Below are positions 44,671 to 52,821 of a DNA stretch of 64,000 nt, one piece after another. The notes beneath the pieces are model-generated. The model searched no databases, was not told the origin of the DNA, and worked only from the letters and a program-made list of their open reading frames with translations. The DNA comes from UBA7328 sp965247965. Lineage in GTDB: Bacteria > Bacteroidota > Bacteroidia > Chitinophagales > Saprospiraceae. Every line of letters begins with the position of its first letter. Positions within the stretch are counted from its first letter, which is position 1. The stretch covers positions 2,852,001-2,916,000 of the forward strand of contig OZ252053.1 in assembly GCA_965247965.1 (NCBI GenBank). Reading direction: 5' to 3'. The position numbers were made by a program, and so were the translations under genes.

Positions 44671-46103
44671 GCATTGGCATCAACCTTAATTTAACACATA
44701 TAATCTTTCAAGATATGTATTTTTTCCTTTTTTGTTCTGGTAAGTACCATAGTAGCCTATGAATTTGAGCAAGAATTGTTCTGAAATATTTTTTGTTTGA
44801 ATAAGTGAGTTATAGCGCAATAGGAGTTGAGCAATTTTGTATAGGCTTACATTTGGCACATTATTTTTGGTTCGAAACAAGTATTTCAATGGTGTGAATA
44901 TCAGATTATGACACAAGCTTATCCAACCGAGCATCAGTAGCAGAAGAATATAAGGTTTGGCCGTGTTATTGTATTTTTTGCCTGTAAACAACTTTTGAAG
45001 ATTCATATGAGATTTCCAACATTTGAATATGCATTCTATACGCCATCTTAATGCATATACCAGGAGCACTTGATGTGGTTGAAGTACTTTATCATCGACA
45101 TTGGTTATCAAGATGGCATAGTTTAGCATTTCGTAATATTGCTCCGAGTGATTCGATTTTGAGTGTCTGTTATTTTTTGCTTTTTCCACCCTTTTCTCAG
45201 CAACTTCTTTGGGAGTTTTAAGACCTATTAATCGTCCTGGGACTTGCTTGGCTGATATCTTAATTTGCCAATCTACCCAATCGGCACCGTTTCTGAATGC
45301 ATCATTAAGGCACCTCAGCAAATTTATCTTAACTCCTTGATTATCAAACACATCTATGTTACTTCGAAGTCTTGAAATAAAAAAAATATGCTTTTCAATC
45401 ATTGCGATCAAACAATCCATAACCAGGTATCCCAAGTCTCTAATTACAAGGTCACCTGCTTTGGCTAAATCGAAAATGTCAAAAGCATAAGATTGGTCAT
45501 TGTCTCTAAATGATTTGAGATCCATTTTGTGTAAAACATCTGACTTTAATTCCATTGTCAATTGAATTTTAGCCGTTGCTGCATCTCCCTTTTTTGAGTG
45601 GCTACCCGGGAAAACTTCGTTCAGAATTTTAGGCATACTCAGACAGGAACTGTCAGTAACAAACACGGAATTAAAACTACTGAGAAGACCTTGATAACCT
45701 ATAGGAGCATTGGACAAAGAGTAGCTACTTGCCACTTCTAAAAACTTTTCAGCAAATCCTACATGCCTAAATGTTAGTTTCTTTTGTAAAGCTTGACTGC
45801 TGATCGTTTGTTGTAAAAAAATTGACAATGTTTTGGCCCAGTTAGAAAGAGAAAAAACATTTGTCGACATCATTTCGAAAAAGGACAAAAGAAAATTGAC
45901 CGAATCAATCTTATAATCACATCTCCGAATGAAACCAGATTCTAAAGCAAGAGAATGAATTGGTAATTTGGAAATAATTTCCGAAATTTGAGGTATCATA
46001 TTTAGAGCTGTTTTATCTCAGGTTTTTAGTCTAACTTAAAGGTAAACAGCTCTTTTTATATACCATAATCGAATATATGTTAAGTTAGGGTTGATGCCAA
46101 TGC
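44671..46103 (-). mobile_element. IS4-type insertion sequence inside attC-like site 3
   Basis: 1433 bp. Inverted ends GCATTGGCATCAACC (44671) and GGTTGATGCCAATGC (ending 46103). The 8 bp GACTTGTC occurs directly on both sides (44663-44670 and 46104-46111) as target duplication. Distinct from the IS4 elements at 12604 and 27720. Confidence 0.9.
44686..45999 (-). CDS. IS4-family transposase
   Basis: 437 residues. DDE sites: VFVTDSSCLSMPKILNEVF (Asp), GDLVIRDLGYLVMDCL (Asp) and YALRWRIECIFKCWKSHMNL (Glu, with the Y-R-E-K signature). Apparently intact, the only large ORF of its element. Confidence 0.88.
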   Translation of the reverse strand: MIPQISEIISKLPIHSLALESGFIRRCDYKIDSVNFLLSFFEMMSTNVFSLSNWAKTLSIFLQQTISSQALQKKLTFRHVGFAEKFLEVASSYSLSNAPIGYQGLLSSFNSVFVTDSSCLSMPKILNEVFPGSHSKKGDAATAKIQLTMELKSDVLHKMDLKSFRDNDQSYAFDIFDLAKAGDLVIRDLGYLVMDCLIAMIEKHIFFISRLRSNIDVFDNQGVKINLLRCLNDAFRNGADWVDWQIKISAKQVPGRLIGLKTPKEVAEKRVEKAKNNRHSKSNHSEQYYEMLNYAILITNVDDKVLQPHQVLLVYALRWRIECIFKCWKSHMNLQKLFTGKKYNNTAKPYILLLLMLGWISLCHNLIFTPLKYLFRTKNNVPNVSLYKIAQLLLRYNSLIQTKNISEQFLLKFIGYYGTYQNKKGKNTYLERLYVLN

Positions 46104-46148
46104 GACTTGTCGGGGTCGGCTGCAAGCGATTGTTAGGGCCGCGCGTGT

Positions 46149-46451
46149 TCATAGCCACCGGCTCACGGCTGCTTTGTAACGCAAAAATTCCTCCCCAAAT
46201 TTGGCTTCCAGGTGACGTTCCTCTCTACGCACCACCCACAGATCCATCACAAGGAACACTGGAGCCACCAAGATTAAGATCCAGCCATTGTTAAGGACGA
46301 TTCCAATGGCCAAGTACAAAAGCGTCAACGATACTTAGGAAGGATTACGCGAGAACCGATAGGGTCCCTCCGTAATCAGAGCCGAGGCCGGTTTCCGTAG
46401 GTCGAAGAACGGCGTACCCGCTCGACGAAAGCGCCTGAGGACGGGCAGCAT
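46149..46451 (-). pseudogene. isoprenylcysteine methyltransferase (ICMT)-like membrane protein, truncated with nonsense codon
   Basis: Reading from ATG 46451: LPVLRRFRRAGTPFFDLRKP, then ASALITEGPYRFSRNPS-stop-VSLTLLYLA, NNGWILILVAPVFLVMDLWV, then VRREERHLEAKFGEEFLRYK and AAVSRWL. The GPYRFSRNP and RREERxLExxFGxEYxxY motifs mark the ICMT/PEMT family. A TAA follows NPS, and the first membrane helices are missing. The stop is followed after 11 bases by the attC core. Confidence 0.7.
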
Positions 46452-46564
46452 AATTAGCACACTAACATTGAATAAACGAAAACAGCATTATCTTAGAAAA
46501 TCATTAAAAAGTGTGACTTAATTTTTTACATTACTTGTCAAACTTTAATTTGACGATCTGCACA

Positions 46565-47368
46565 ATGGGATACAAGAAAGTAAAATCCAATAAAAGTATT
46601 AATCGTAGGGAATATGAAATAGAATTGGCAAAGCTCCACACAGAACTGGTTCATCTTCAGGAATGGATAAAAAATAATAAGCTAAAAGTAGTTGTAATTT
46701 TTGAGGGCAGAGACGCTTCAGGCAAGGGTGGTGTGATAAAGCGAATAACCGCTCCTTTAAACCCCCGTATTTGCAAGGTTGTTGCCTTGGGAGTTCCTAC
46801 AGAAAAGGAGAAAACGCAATGGTATTTTCAACGGTATGTCCCGCACTTGCCAGCTGGAGGAGAAATGGTTTTATTTGATAGAAGTTGGTATAATCGCGCA
46901 GGTGTAGAAAAAGTAATGGGATACTGTACTGAAGATGAATACAAGGAATTTCTACGCTCTTGTCCTGAATTTGAAAGGATGCTAGTGCGTTCAGATATCA
47001 TTTTGATTAAATATTGGTTTTCAGTTGGTGACGCAGAGCAAGAAAAGAGATTTTTAGCAAGAATAAATAACCCCTTGAAAAGATGGAAATTCAGCCCCAT
47101 GGATTTGAAATCGAGAGAAAATTGGCTGGCTTATTCACAAGCTAAAGATGAGATGTTTTCTTATACGGATACAAAGCAGGTACCATGGTTCGTGGTGAAT
47201 GGAGATGATAAAAAAACAGCACGGCTCAATTGTATTCATCACCTTTTGGGCTTGATAAATTATGAAAAAATTAAACACGATAAAATAGATTTGCCCCCAG
47301 TCCCAAAATATAAGAATTATGTTAGGCCACCCATAGATTATCAGACTTTTATTCCAAAAATTTATTGA
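46565..47368 (+). CDS. ppk2: polyphosphate kinase 2
   Basis: About 267 residues from ATG 46565. Walker A in VVIFEGRDASGKGGVIKRIT, lid-type region PHLPAGGEMVLFDRSWYNRA with Walker B, and KRWKFSPMDLKSRENWLAYS. It uses polyphosphate to phosphorylate nucleoside mono- or diphosphates (class I size). A lone gene that resumes the host backbone after the island. Confidence 0.92.
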   Translation: MGYKKVKSNKSINRREYEIELAKLHTELVHLQEWIKNNKLKVVVIFEGRDASGKGGVIKRITAPLNPRICKVVALGVPTEKEKTQWYFQRYVPHLPAGGEMVLFDRSWYNRAGVEKVMGYCTEDEYKEFLRSCPEFERMLVRSDIILIKYWFSVGDAEQEKRFLARINNPLKRWKFSPMDLKSRENWLAYSQAKDEMFSYTDTKQVPWFVVNGDDKKTARLNCIHHLLGLINYEKIKHDKIDLPPVPKYKNYVRPPIDYQTFIPKIY

Positions 47369-47441
47369 GGTGATGATTTTTTATACTACTAAGATCTACC
47401 TGATGATCAATCAAAAATATAATAGCTATAAAATCTGATTA

Positions 47442-48227
47442 GGTTCTGTCGCACCTGTGAAGTCCAAATTATGTAATTCCTAACTTTGTAGCCACAAATA
47501 CTACAAATATGTTCAAATGCCATTGTTTCCCGACATCGATTATTAAACATGCTGTCTACCTGAAATTGAGATTCTCACTCAGTTACAGAGATATTGAGGA
47601 GTTATTACGAATGCGCGGCATTAAAGTTGATCATGCGACGATCCAGAGATGGGTATTCAAGTTTACGCCAATTTTTGAAGCCAACTTCAGAACCAGAAAA
47701 CAAAATGTAGGTGGAAGGTGGAGAATGGATGAGACGTACGTAAAAGTGAAGGGTCAATGGATGTACCTCTATCGAGCAGTAGACAAGGCAGGCAATACAA
47801 TAGATTTCCTGCTTAGCCCTAATAGAAAGAGACGGTCAGCTCATGCCTTTTTAATAAAAGCAATCAACCAGAATGGGATTCCTTCACTAATCAACATAGA
47901 TAAAAGCGGAGCGAATAAAGCCGAGATCAAGGTTTTCAACCACAGGAATTGGACGAAAATCGAATGGAGGCAATGCAAGTACCTGAATAATATTGTTGAA
48001 CAAGATCACCGGTTTATCAAATGGCAGATCGGGCCTATGTTGGGTTTTAAATCATTTGAATCAGCAAAACGAACACTGGCTGGTATTGAATTGGTTAGAA
48101 TCCTAAAAAAGAACCAAATGATAGATTCTAAATCGAGTACCTACAAATCCTTTTGTTCTTTGGCAGCCTAATATTGAATGTGAAAATTGAAAATGCTATT
48201 TGTCAGTTAGACAGATGCGACAGAACC
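47442..48227 (+). mobile_element. IS6-family insertion sequence
   Basis: 786 bp. Inverted ends GGTTCTGTCGCA (47442-47453) and TGCGACAGAACC (48216-48227), the usual IS6 type. Flanks do not show an exact 8 bp duplication. Confidence 0.88.
47509..48171 (+). CDS. IS6-family transposase
   Basis: 220 residues. N-terminal HTH in LKLRFSLSYRDIEELLRMRG, then DDE core: WRMDETYVKVKGQWMYLYRA (Asp), SLINIDKSGANKAE (Asp), LNNIVEQDHRFIKWQI (Glu). Apparently intact. Confidence 0.92.
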   Translation: MFKCHCFPTSIIKHAVYLKLRFSLSYRDIEELLRMRGIKVDHATIQRWVFKFTPIFEANFRTRKQNVGGRWRMDETYVKVKGQWMYLYRAVDKAGNTIDFLLSPNRKRRSAHAFLIKAINQNGIPSLINIDKSGANKAEIKVFNHRNWTKIEWRQCKYLNNIVEQDHRFIKWQIGPMLGFKSFESAKRTLAGIELVRILKKNQMIDSKSSTYKSFCSLAA

Positions 48228-48262
48228 TGATGGAGAGCATATAATATTTATATTTGAGTTTT

Positions 48263-49807
48263 CTAAAAAATTCGTTCGAACAATCCATTCATATCCACAT
48301 TCTTGCGAATCCTTCCGGCAATGTCCTCCACCACCACCCGCTCCTGCTCCAAAGTATCCCGATCCCTGATCGTCACCGTACCATCCTCTAAAGTCTCAAA
48401 ATCGACAGTCACACAATAAGGCGTACCGATGGCATCCTGACGACGATAACGCCGCCCCACTGCATCTTTCTCATCGTATTGTGCATTGAAATGTCTTTTG
48501 ATTTTGTTGTAAATGTCTTTGGCAGCTTTGGTCAGTGGTTCTTTATTTTTTACAAGTGGCATCACAGCACATTTTATCGGAGCAATTGCTGGATTTAAGG
48601 ATAATACAACCCGTGTAGAATCCTTTCCCTCCGCATCAGGCACAATCTCTTCTTTCAGATTTTCACTCAATTGGCAGAGGAACATTCGATCGACACCGAT
48701 GGACGTTTCGACCACATAAGGCACATAGCTTTCATTGGATTCGGGATCAAAGTACTGCAATTTTCTTCCCGACAATTTCTGGTGACTTGCCAGATCAAAA
48801 TCGGTTCGGGAATGAATACCTTCGAGTTCTTTGAAGCCAAATGGGAAGCGGTATTCGATGTCCAAAGCGGCATTCGCATAATGGGACAGATTATCGTGAT
48901 CGTGGTATCTCAGATGATTTGCATCCGTTCCAAGCGATCTGTGCCAATCCATTCTCTTTTCTTTCCAGTATTCATACCATTCCATCTCACTTTTGGGCTT
49001 GACAAAAAACTGCATTTCCATTTGTTCGAATTCCCGCATTCTGAAGATGAACTGCCGGGCTACGATCTCATTTCTGAATGCTTTTCCGATTTGAGCTATT
49101 CCGAAAGGAATTTTCTGGCGAGTGGTCTTTTGCACATTCAGGAAGTTGACAAATATGCCTTGTGCAGTTTCTGGTCTCAGATACAATTTGCCTTCTTCCC
49201 CTGATATATTTCCCAATTGAGTAGAAAACATCAGATTGAATTGTCGGACCTCCGTCCAGGTCTTTGAACCACTTTCGGGACAGGCGATTTCCAGACGCTC
49301 GATCATTTCCTTCAATCCATCCATATTTTCATCCTTCAAGTGCTGATTCATCTCTTTCAGCACTGCGTCAATTCGGCCTTGTCGTTCCATGATCCGACCA
49401 TTGGTCATTCTGAATTGATTTTCATCAAAATCATCTCCAAATCTCTTTCGTGCTTTTTCGACATCCTTCAAAATCTTTGCTTCGATCTTATCTGTATAAC
49501 CTTCGATCAATTGATCGGCTCGATATCTTTTCTTAGAATCTTTATTATCAATAAGCGGATCATTAAACGCGTCTACATGTCCCGAAGCCTTCCACGTCTT
49601 CGGATGCATAAATATGGCAGCATCAATGCCCACAATATTTTCGTGCATTTGTACCATACTTTTCCACCAATAATCTTTGATGTTATTTTTCAATTCAACA
49701 CCGTAAGGGCCGTAGTCGTACACTGCTGCGAGGCCGTCATAGATATCACTCGACTGGTAAATGAATCCGTATTCTTTGCTGTGGCTTATTATTTGTTTGA
49801 AGTCCAT
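48263..49807 (-). CDS. glyS: glycyl-tRNA synthetase, class II dimeric type
   Basis: 514 residues. Motif 2 region in LYLRPETAQGIFVNFLNVQK and IGKAFRNEIVARQFIFRMRE, then FEQMEMQFFVKP; the glycine-specific YYWKE-like EWYEYWKEKRMDWH; motif 3 GVDRMFLCQL; C-terminal anticodon-binding domain with VTVDFETLEDGTVTIRDRDT. Charges tRNA-Gly in the cytosol. A housekeeping gene between two insertion sequences. Confidence 0.95.
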   Translation of the reverse strand: MDFKQIISHSKEYGFIYQSSDIYDGLAAVYDYGPYGVELKNNIKDYWWKSMVQMHENIVGIDAAIFMHPKTWKASGHVDAFNDPLIDNKDSKKRYRADQLIEGYTDKIEAKILKDVEKARKRFGDDFDENQFRMTNGRIMERQGRIDAVLKEMNQHLKDENMDGLKEMIERLEIACPESGSKTWTEVRQFNLMFSTQLGNISGEEGKLYLRPETAQGIFVNFLNVQKTTRQKIPFGIAQIGKAFRNEIVARQFIFRMREFEQMEMQFFVKPKSEMEWYEYWKEKRMDWHRSLGTDANHLRYHDHDNLSHYANAALDIEYRFPFGFKELEGIHSRTDFDLASHQKLSGRKLQYFDPESNESYVPYVVETSIGVDRMFLCQLSENLKEEIVPDAEGKDSTRVVLSLNPAIAPIKCAVMPLVKNKEPLTKAAKDIYNKIKRHFNAQYDEKDAVGRRYRRQDAIGTPYCVTVDFETLEDGTVTIRDRDTLEQERVVVEDIAGRIRKNVDMNGLFERIF

Positions 49808-50013
49808 TTTGCCTTTTTTATGCCATTGTATTCCTTAGTTTGTATATCCGTTTTATATGAATCGAGTAGGCAGCCGGCAGTTCTCAGTTGGCAGTTTGGT
49901 AATCCTCACCTGGGGCTTTCCACTTCCAAATTCAGAACTCCTTACCCGTCCCAATAAATTCAGGGTAATAGGGAGTAGACCTCGCGAATTAAAACTGCTT
50001 CATATTTTTGTAT

Positions 50014-50469
50014 ATGCAGTTACAATTCCCCTTCTTCCCTAAAGATACAAAGATGATCTCTCATTGTCTTGGAGTACACACCCAAGACGGTATTGTACAA
50101 TACATAGCCAATGGCTTACCTGTATATAGTCATTCGAGTGACGATCTTAATGCTTTCAGATTCATAACTAGCAATTTTATAGATAAAGGATTGTGCAGCC
50201 GAGCTGAAGTTCAGCGGGCTTTTGGAGTGAGTATAGACAGTGTCAGAAGATCGTATAGAAAATACAAGGAGAAGGGAGAATCTGGATTTTTCGGGCCTGA
50301 TGCCAGAAAAGGCAAAGCATACAAGATGGTTGGTAAACTAGTGGAGCGGATACAATCGAAGCTGGATAAGAGACAAAGTAATTTGAGTATCTCAAAACAA
50401 GAAGGGATTTCAGAATCGTCGATACGCTATCACATTGAAAAAGGCACTTTAAAAAAAAGTTCAAAATAG
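50014..50469 (+). CDS. helix-turn-helix accessory protein of the two-ORF IS (copy B)
   Basis: About 151 residues from MQLQFPFFP. HTH in GLCSRAEVQRAFGVSIDSVR, then RSYRKYKEKGESGFFG, and a second one at the C-terminus (LSISKQEGISESSIRYHIEK, then GTLKK). It ends just after an A8 run (50451-50458). A -1 slip there enters a frame that is open all the way into the transposase. Confidence 0.75.
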   Translation: MQLQFPFFPKDTKMISHCLGVHTQDGIVQYIANGLPVYSHSSDDLNAFRFITSNFIDKGLCSRAEVQRAFGVSIDSVRRSYRKYKEKGESGFFGPDARKGKAYKMVGKLVERIQSKLDKRQSNLSISKQEGISESSIRYHIEKGTLKKSSK

Positions 50470-50531
50470 AGTGTGAAGGTGGAAATGGCTCGACCTTAAA
50501 TGATCGCAATGACCTAGACCAATCTACGCCG

Positions 50532-52241
50532 ATGGGCATAGCCACAAGCCGCTCTGAAGACAGGATAGGTGCATCTCTTGGGTTGTCTGGTCATGCTGAG
50601 GTGAAGTTTGACAACAGCGAAGCTTTATGCGGAGCAGGGGTATTATTCCTCTTACCTGCCTTGATAGAGCATGGGTTATTCAAGACAAAACAGGTATATG
50701 AGTTACCTTCATCACACTATTACGGACTAAGGTCGATACTATTGACTTTGGCCTTCATGGCCCTGTTGCGCATCAAAAATCCCGAACAACTCAAACAATG
50801 TAAACCAGGGGAGATCGGCAGGATAATAGGCTTGGATCGTATACCAGAAGTTCGGTGTTTGCGAGAGAAAATAGATTTGCTGAGCAAGCAGGAAAAAGCC
50901 GTTGAACTGAACAACCTTCTGATCGATCACTGGTATAGAGATGAGGATAATGAGGACTCATCTTTTTTATATATAGATGGTCACCAACGGATCTATTATG
51001 GAGGCAAAGCTAATCTACCTGTCAAATATATTGCGAGACAAAAATTGTGTTTAAGCGCCACTACGGAGTATTGGGTTCACGATGCACAAGGGATGCCTGT
51101 TATGATGGTGATAGGGCAATTGACAGAGAAAATAAAAGAAGCAATACAAGACCTGATTATTCCACAAATGCTACAAACCAAATTACTTACTGAGATACAA
51201 GAGGAGGATGATCGACAAAGCCCTCAATGCACCTTTATTTTTGACAGGGAGGCTTACGAACCTGCTTTCTTTAACCACCTGTGGGAAAGGTATAGAATAG
51301 CCGTGATTACATATCGCAAGGATGTGCGAGATTCATGGAATAAAGATGACTTTGAATCCACTGATACACAAGTACTTAGCCAGGATGTAACCATGCAATT
51401 GTGCGAGAAAGAAGTAACGCTTGGAGGACACACTTTCAGAGAGATCAGAAGCTTGTCTGAAAAGGGTGAACATCAAACCGCTATTATCACCACTCACCCT
51501 ACTTTGGGAATAGCATTGATAGCAGGCAGAATGTTTGGAAGGTGGTGTCAGGAAAACTTCTTCAGTTACCTCATTCAAGACTATGATTTTGATAAAATGA
51601 TTCAATTTGGGGTAGAAAGTATTGATCCCAATCGGGAAGTGGTCAACCCACAATACCGAAAATTAACAAACCAACTGAAAAAACTCAGGGAAAAGATCAC
51701 CCGGTTAGAAGCCAAGTTCTTCCCTCTTGCAGAACTAGCTATGGATGAGAAAATTGACAAACTTCCTGAAATAACCGAAAGACAAATGAAGTATAAACAC
51801 AAAATTGATATTCTTCGAAAAGAAGAAAACAAGATCGCCACCCTCAGAAATGATATTCCTGCCAGAATAACTCTTGAGCGTATGCCCGAGCAGAAAAGGT
51901 ATAACAAGTTAAAAACCGAAAGTAAACTGTTCATGAATGTAATAAAGATGATCGCTTACAGAGCAGAATCATCTGTGGCAGCTGTGGCTTGTGACCACCT
52001 CAATAGGGCAAAAGACGAAAAAAGAATGTTCATCAAACAAATCATCAGCAACAACGCTGACTTGATTCCGGATTATAAGAGTAAAACGCTGACTATAACC
52101 TTGCACTCTCTTTCTGCACCAAGATTTAATCATGCAGCCAAACAGATTGCAGACCTGCTCAACAAAACTGAAACCATATTCCCTGGATCAAATTTGCGCA
52201 TGATCTTCAAAATAACAGCGAATTTAGATTGCGAGAGGTAA
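50532..52241 (+). CDS. large DDE transposase of the two-ORF IS (copy B)
   Basis: 569 residues, homologous to 25390-27123. DDE core: FLYIDGHQRIYYGGKANLPV (Asp), CTFIFDREAYEPAFFNHLWE (Asp), VITYRKDVRDSW, GRWCQENFFSYLIQDYDFDK (Glu). Then a coiled coil (about 395-450) and a basic tail. The frame is open upstream of ATG 50532 to the A8 run, supporting a fusion product. Confidence 0.8.
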   Translation: MGIATSRSEDRIGASLGLSGHAEVKFDNSEALCGAGVLFLLPALIEHGLFKTKQVYELPSSHYYGLRSILLTLAFMALLRIKNPEQLKQCKPGEIGRIIGLDRIPEVRCLREKIDLLSKQEKAVELNNLLIDHWYRDEDNEDSSFLYIDGHQRIYYGGKANLPVKYIARQKLCLSATTEYWVHDAQGMPVMMVIGQLTEKIKEAIQDLIIPQMLQTKLLTEIQEEDDRQSPQCTFIFDREAYEPAFFNHLWERYRIAVITYRKDVRDSWNKDDFESTDTQVLSQDVTMQLCEKEVTLGGHTFREIRSLSEKGEHQTAIITTHPTLGIALIAGRMFGRWCQENFFSYLIQDYDFDKMIQFGVESIDPNREVVNPQYRKLTNQLKKLREKITRLEAKFFPLAELAMDEKIDKLPEITERQMKYKHKIDILRKEENKIATLRNDIPARITLERMPEQKRYNKLKTESKLFMNVIKMIAYRAESSVAAVACDHLNRAKDEKRMFIKQIISNNADLIPDYKSKTLTITLHSLSAPRFNHAAKQIADLLNKTETIFPGSNLRMIFKITANLDCER

Positions 52242-52266
52242 GGAGTTCTGAAATTAACGATTGTCG

Positions 52267-52629
52267 TTACCTGAATTTATCTGGATTTTCGATCATGTAA
52301 TTTATTAGCTTTCCTACTTCTTCAAATCTACTTGTAAATTCATCGAATATTTTACGATCAATAAATTCACAAGCCAAGGCAAATTCCAGCCAAACCATTG
52401 TTTCAGAATTTTCCATATCAGAATAAGTCAACTTGGATACAAAGTGCCTTGGATATTTTCGCTTTCTATAGCCTTCTGCGAGATTGATGCATACCGACCT
52501 AGAGGACTTTCTTATTTGGGCAGTAAGAGAATAGGTCTCTTCCTTAGGAAACGATTTGCTGATCCGAAAAACCGACATTGCATTCTCAAACGCCTTTTCA
52601 TATGCAATTAATTTTCTATAATATCCCAT
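52267..52629 (-). CDS. four-helix-bundle (S23-type) protein
   Basis: 120 residues from MGYYRKLIAYEKAFENAMSV. Family motifs: TAQIRKSSRSVCINLAEGYR, then YSDMENSETMVWLEFALACE and FDEFTSRFEEVGKLINYMIE. The start lies within a longer open frame to 52800; the upstream part looks unrelated. Function unknown. A truncated relative lies at 952-1254. Confidence 0.85.
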   Translation of the reverse strand: MGYYRKLIAYEKAFENAMSVFRISKSFPKEETYSLTAQIRKSSRSVCINLAEGYRKRKYPRHFVSKLTYSDMENSETMVWLEFALACEFIDRKIFDEFTSRFEEVGKLINYMIENPDKFR

Positions 52630-52821
52630 TTTACTAGCATTTTGAGTTAGTGATATCACATCATATTTAGGGCAAAAAGACTGCAAACTGCCAACTCTTT
52701 GCTTATCACTCCTTTTAATACAAAGCGAATACAAAATTCCAAGAAACCTTTCATTAACAACGTAACTCTTGCCAACTTCTCCCATAAAAAACGCGCACAA
52801 TCATTAAAGCAATCCCTCACA

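Larger units (their letters stand above)
44637..46138 (-). other. attC-like recombination site 3, split by an IS4-type insertion
   Basis: With the insertion and one target duplicate removed, the two halves join. On the minus strand: CCCTAACAATCGCTT (from 46138), then GCAGCCG, CCCCGAC-AA-GTCGGGG, CGG, AAGCG, CGCCGTTATGC (to 44637). The nested arms (AAGCG/CGCTT, CGG/CCG, GTCGGGG/CCCCGAC) with unpaired bases between are very like a canonical ~60 bp attC. The ICMT-like gene stops 11 bases before it. Confidence 0.7.
49932..52251 (+). mobile_element. two-ORF insertion sequence, copy B
   Basis: About 2320 bp. Perfect inverted ends TCAGAACTCCTTAC (49932-49945) and GTAAGGAGTTCTGA (52238-52251). AAT flanks both sides (49929-49931 and 52252-52254), a likely 3 bp target duplication. 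The first ten bases of the ends equal copy A (TCAGAACTCC). Same gene order as copy A; proteins are clearly diverged, so these are two family members rather than one recent duplication. Confidence 0.85.

Noticed and set aside
46091..46294. 67-codon plus-strand ORF beginning in the IS end
   Set aside because: It reads antisense through the ICMT-like pseudogene and attC site; the minus strand explains the sequence.
31276..46500. tRNA-Met as attachment site of a classical integrative island
   Set aside because: I looked for a direct repeat of the tRNA 3' end near the far edge (46450-46560) and for an integrase gene and saw neither.
48671..49957. Long plus-strand ORFs within the glyS region
   Set aside because: Antisense to a full-length, clearly conserved glycyl-tRNA synthetase.
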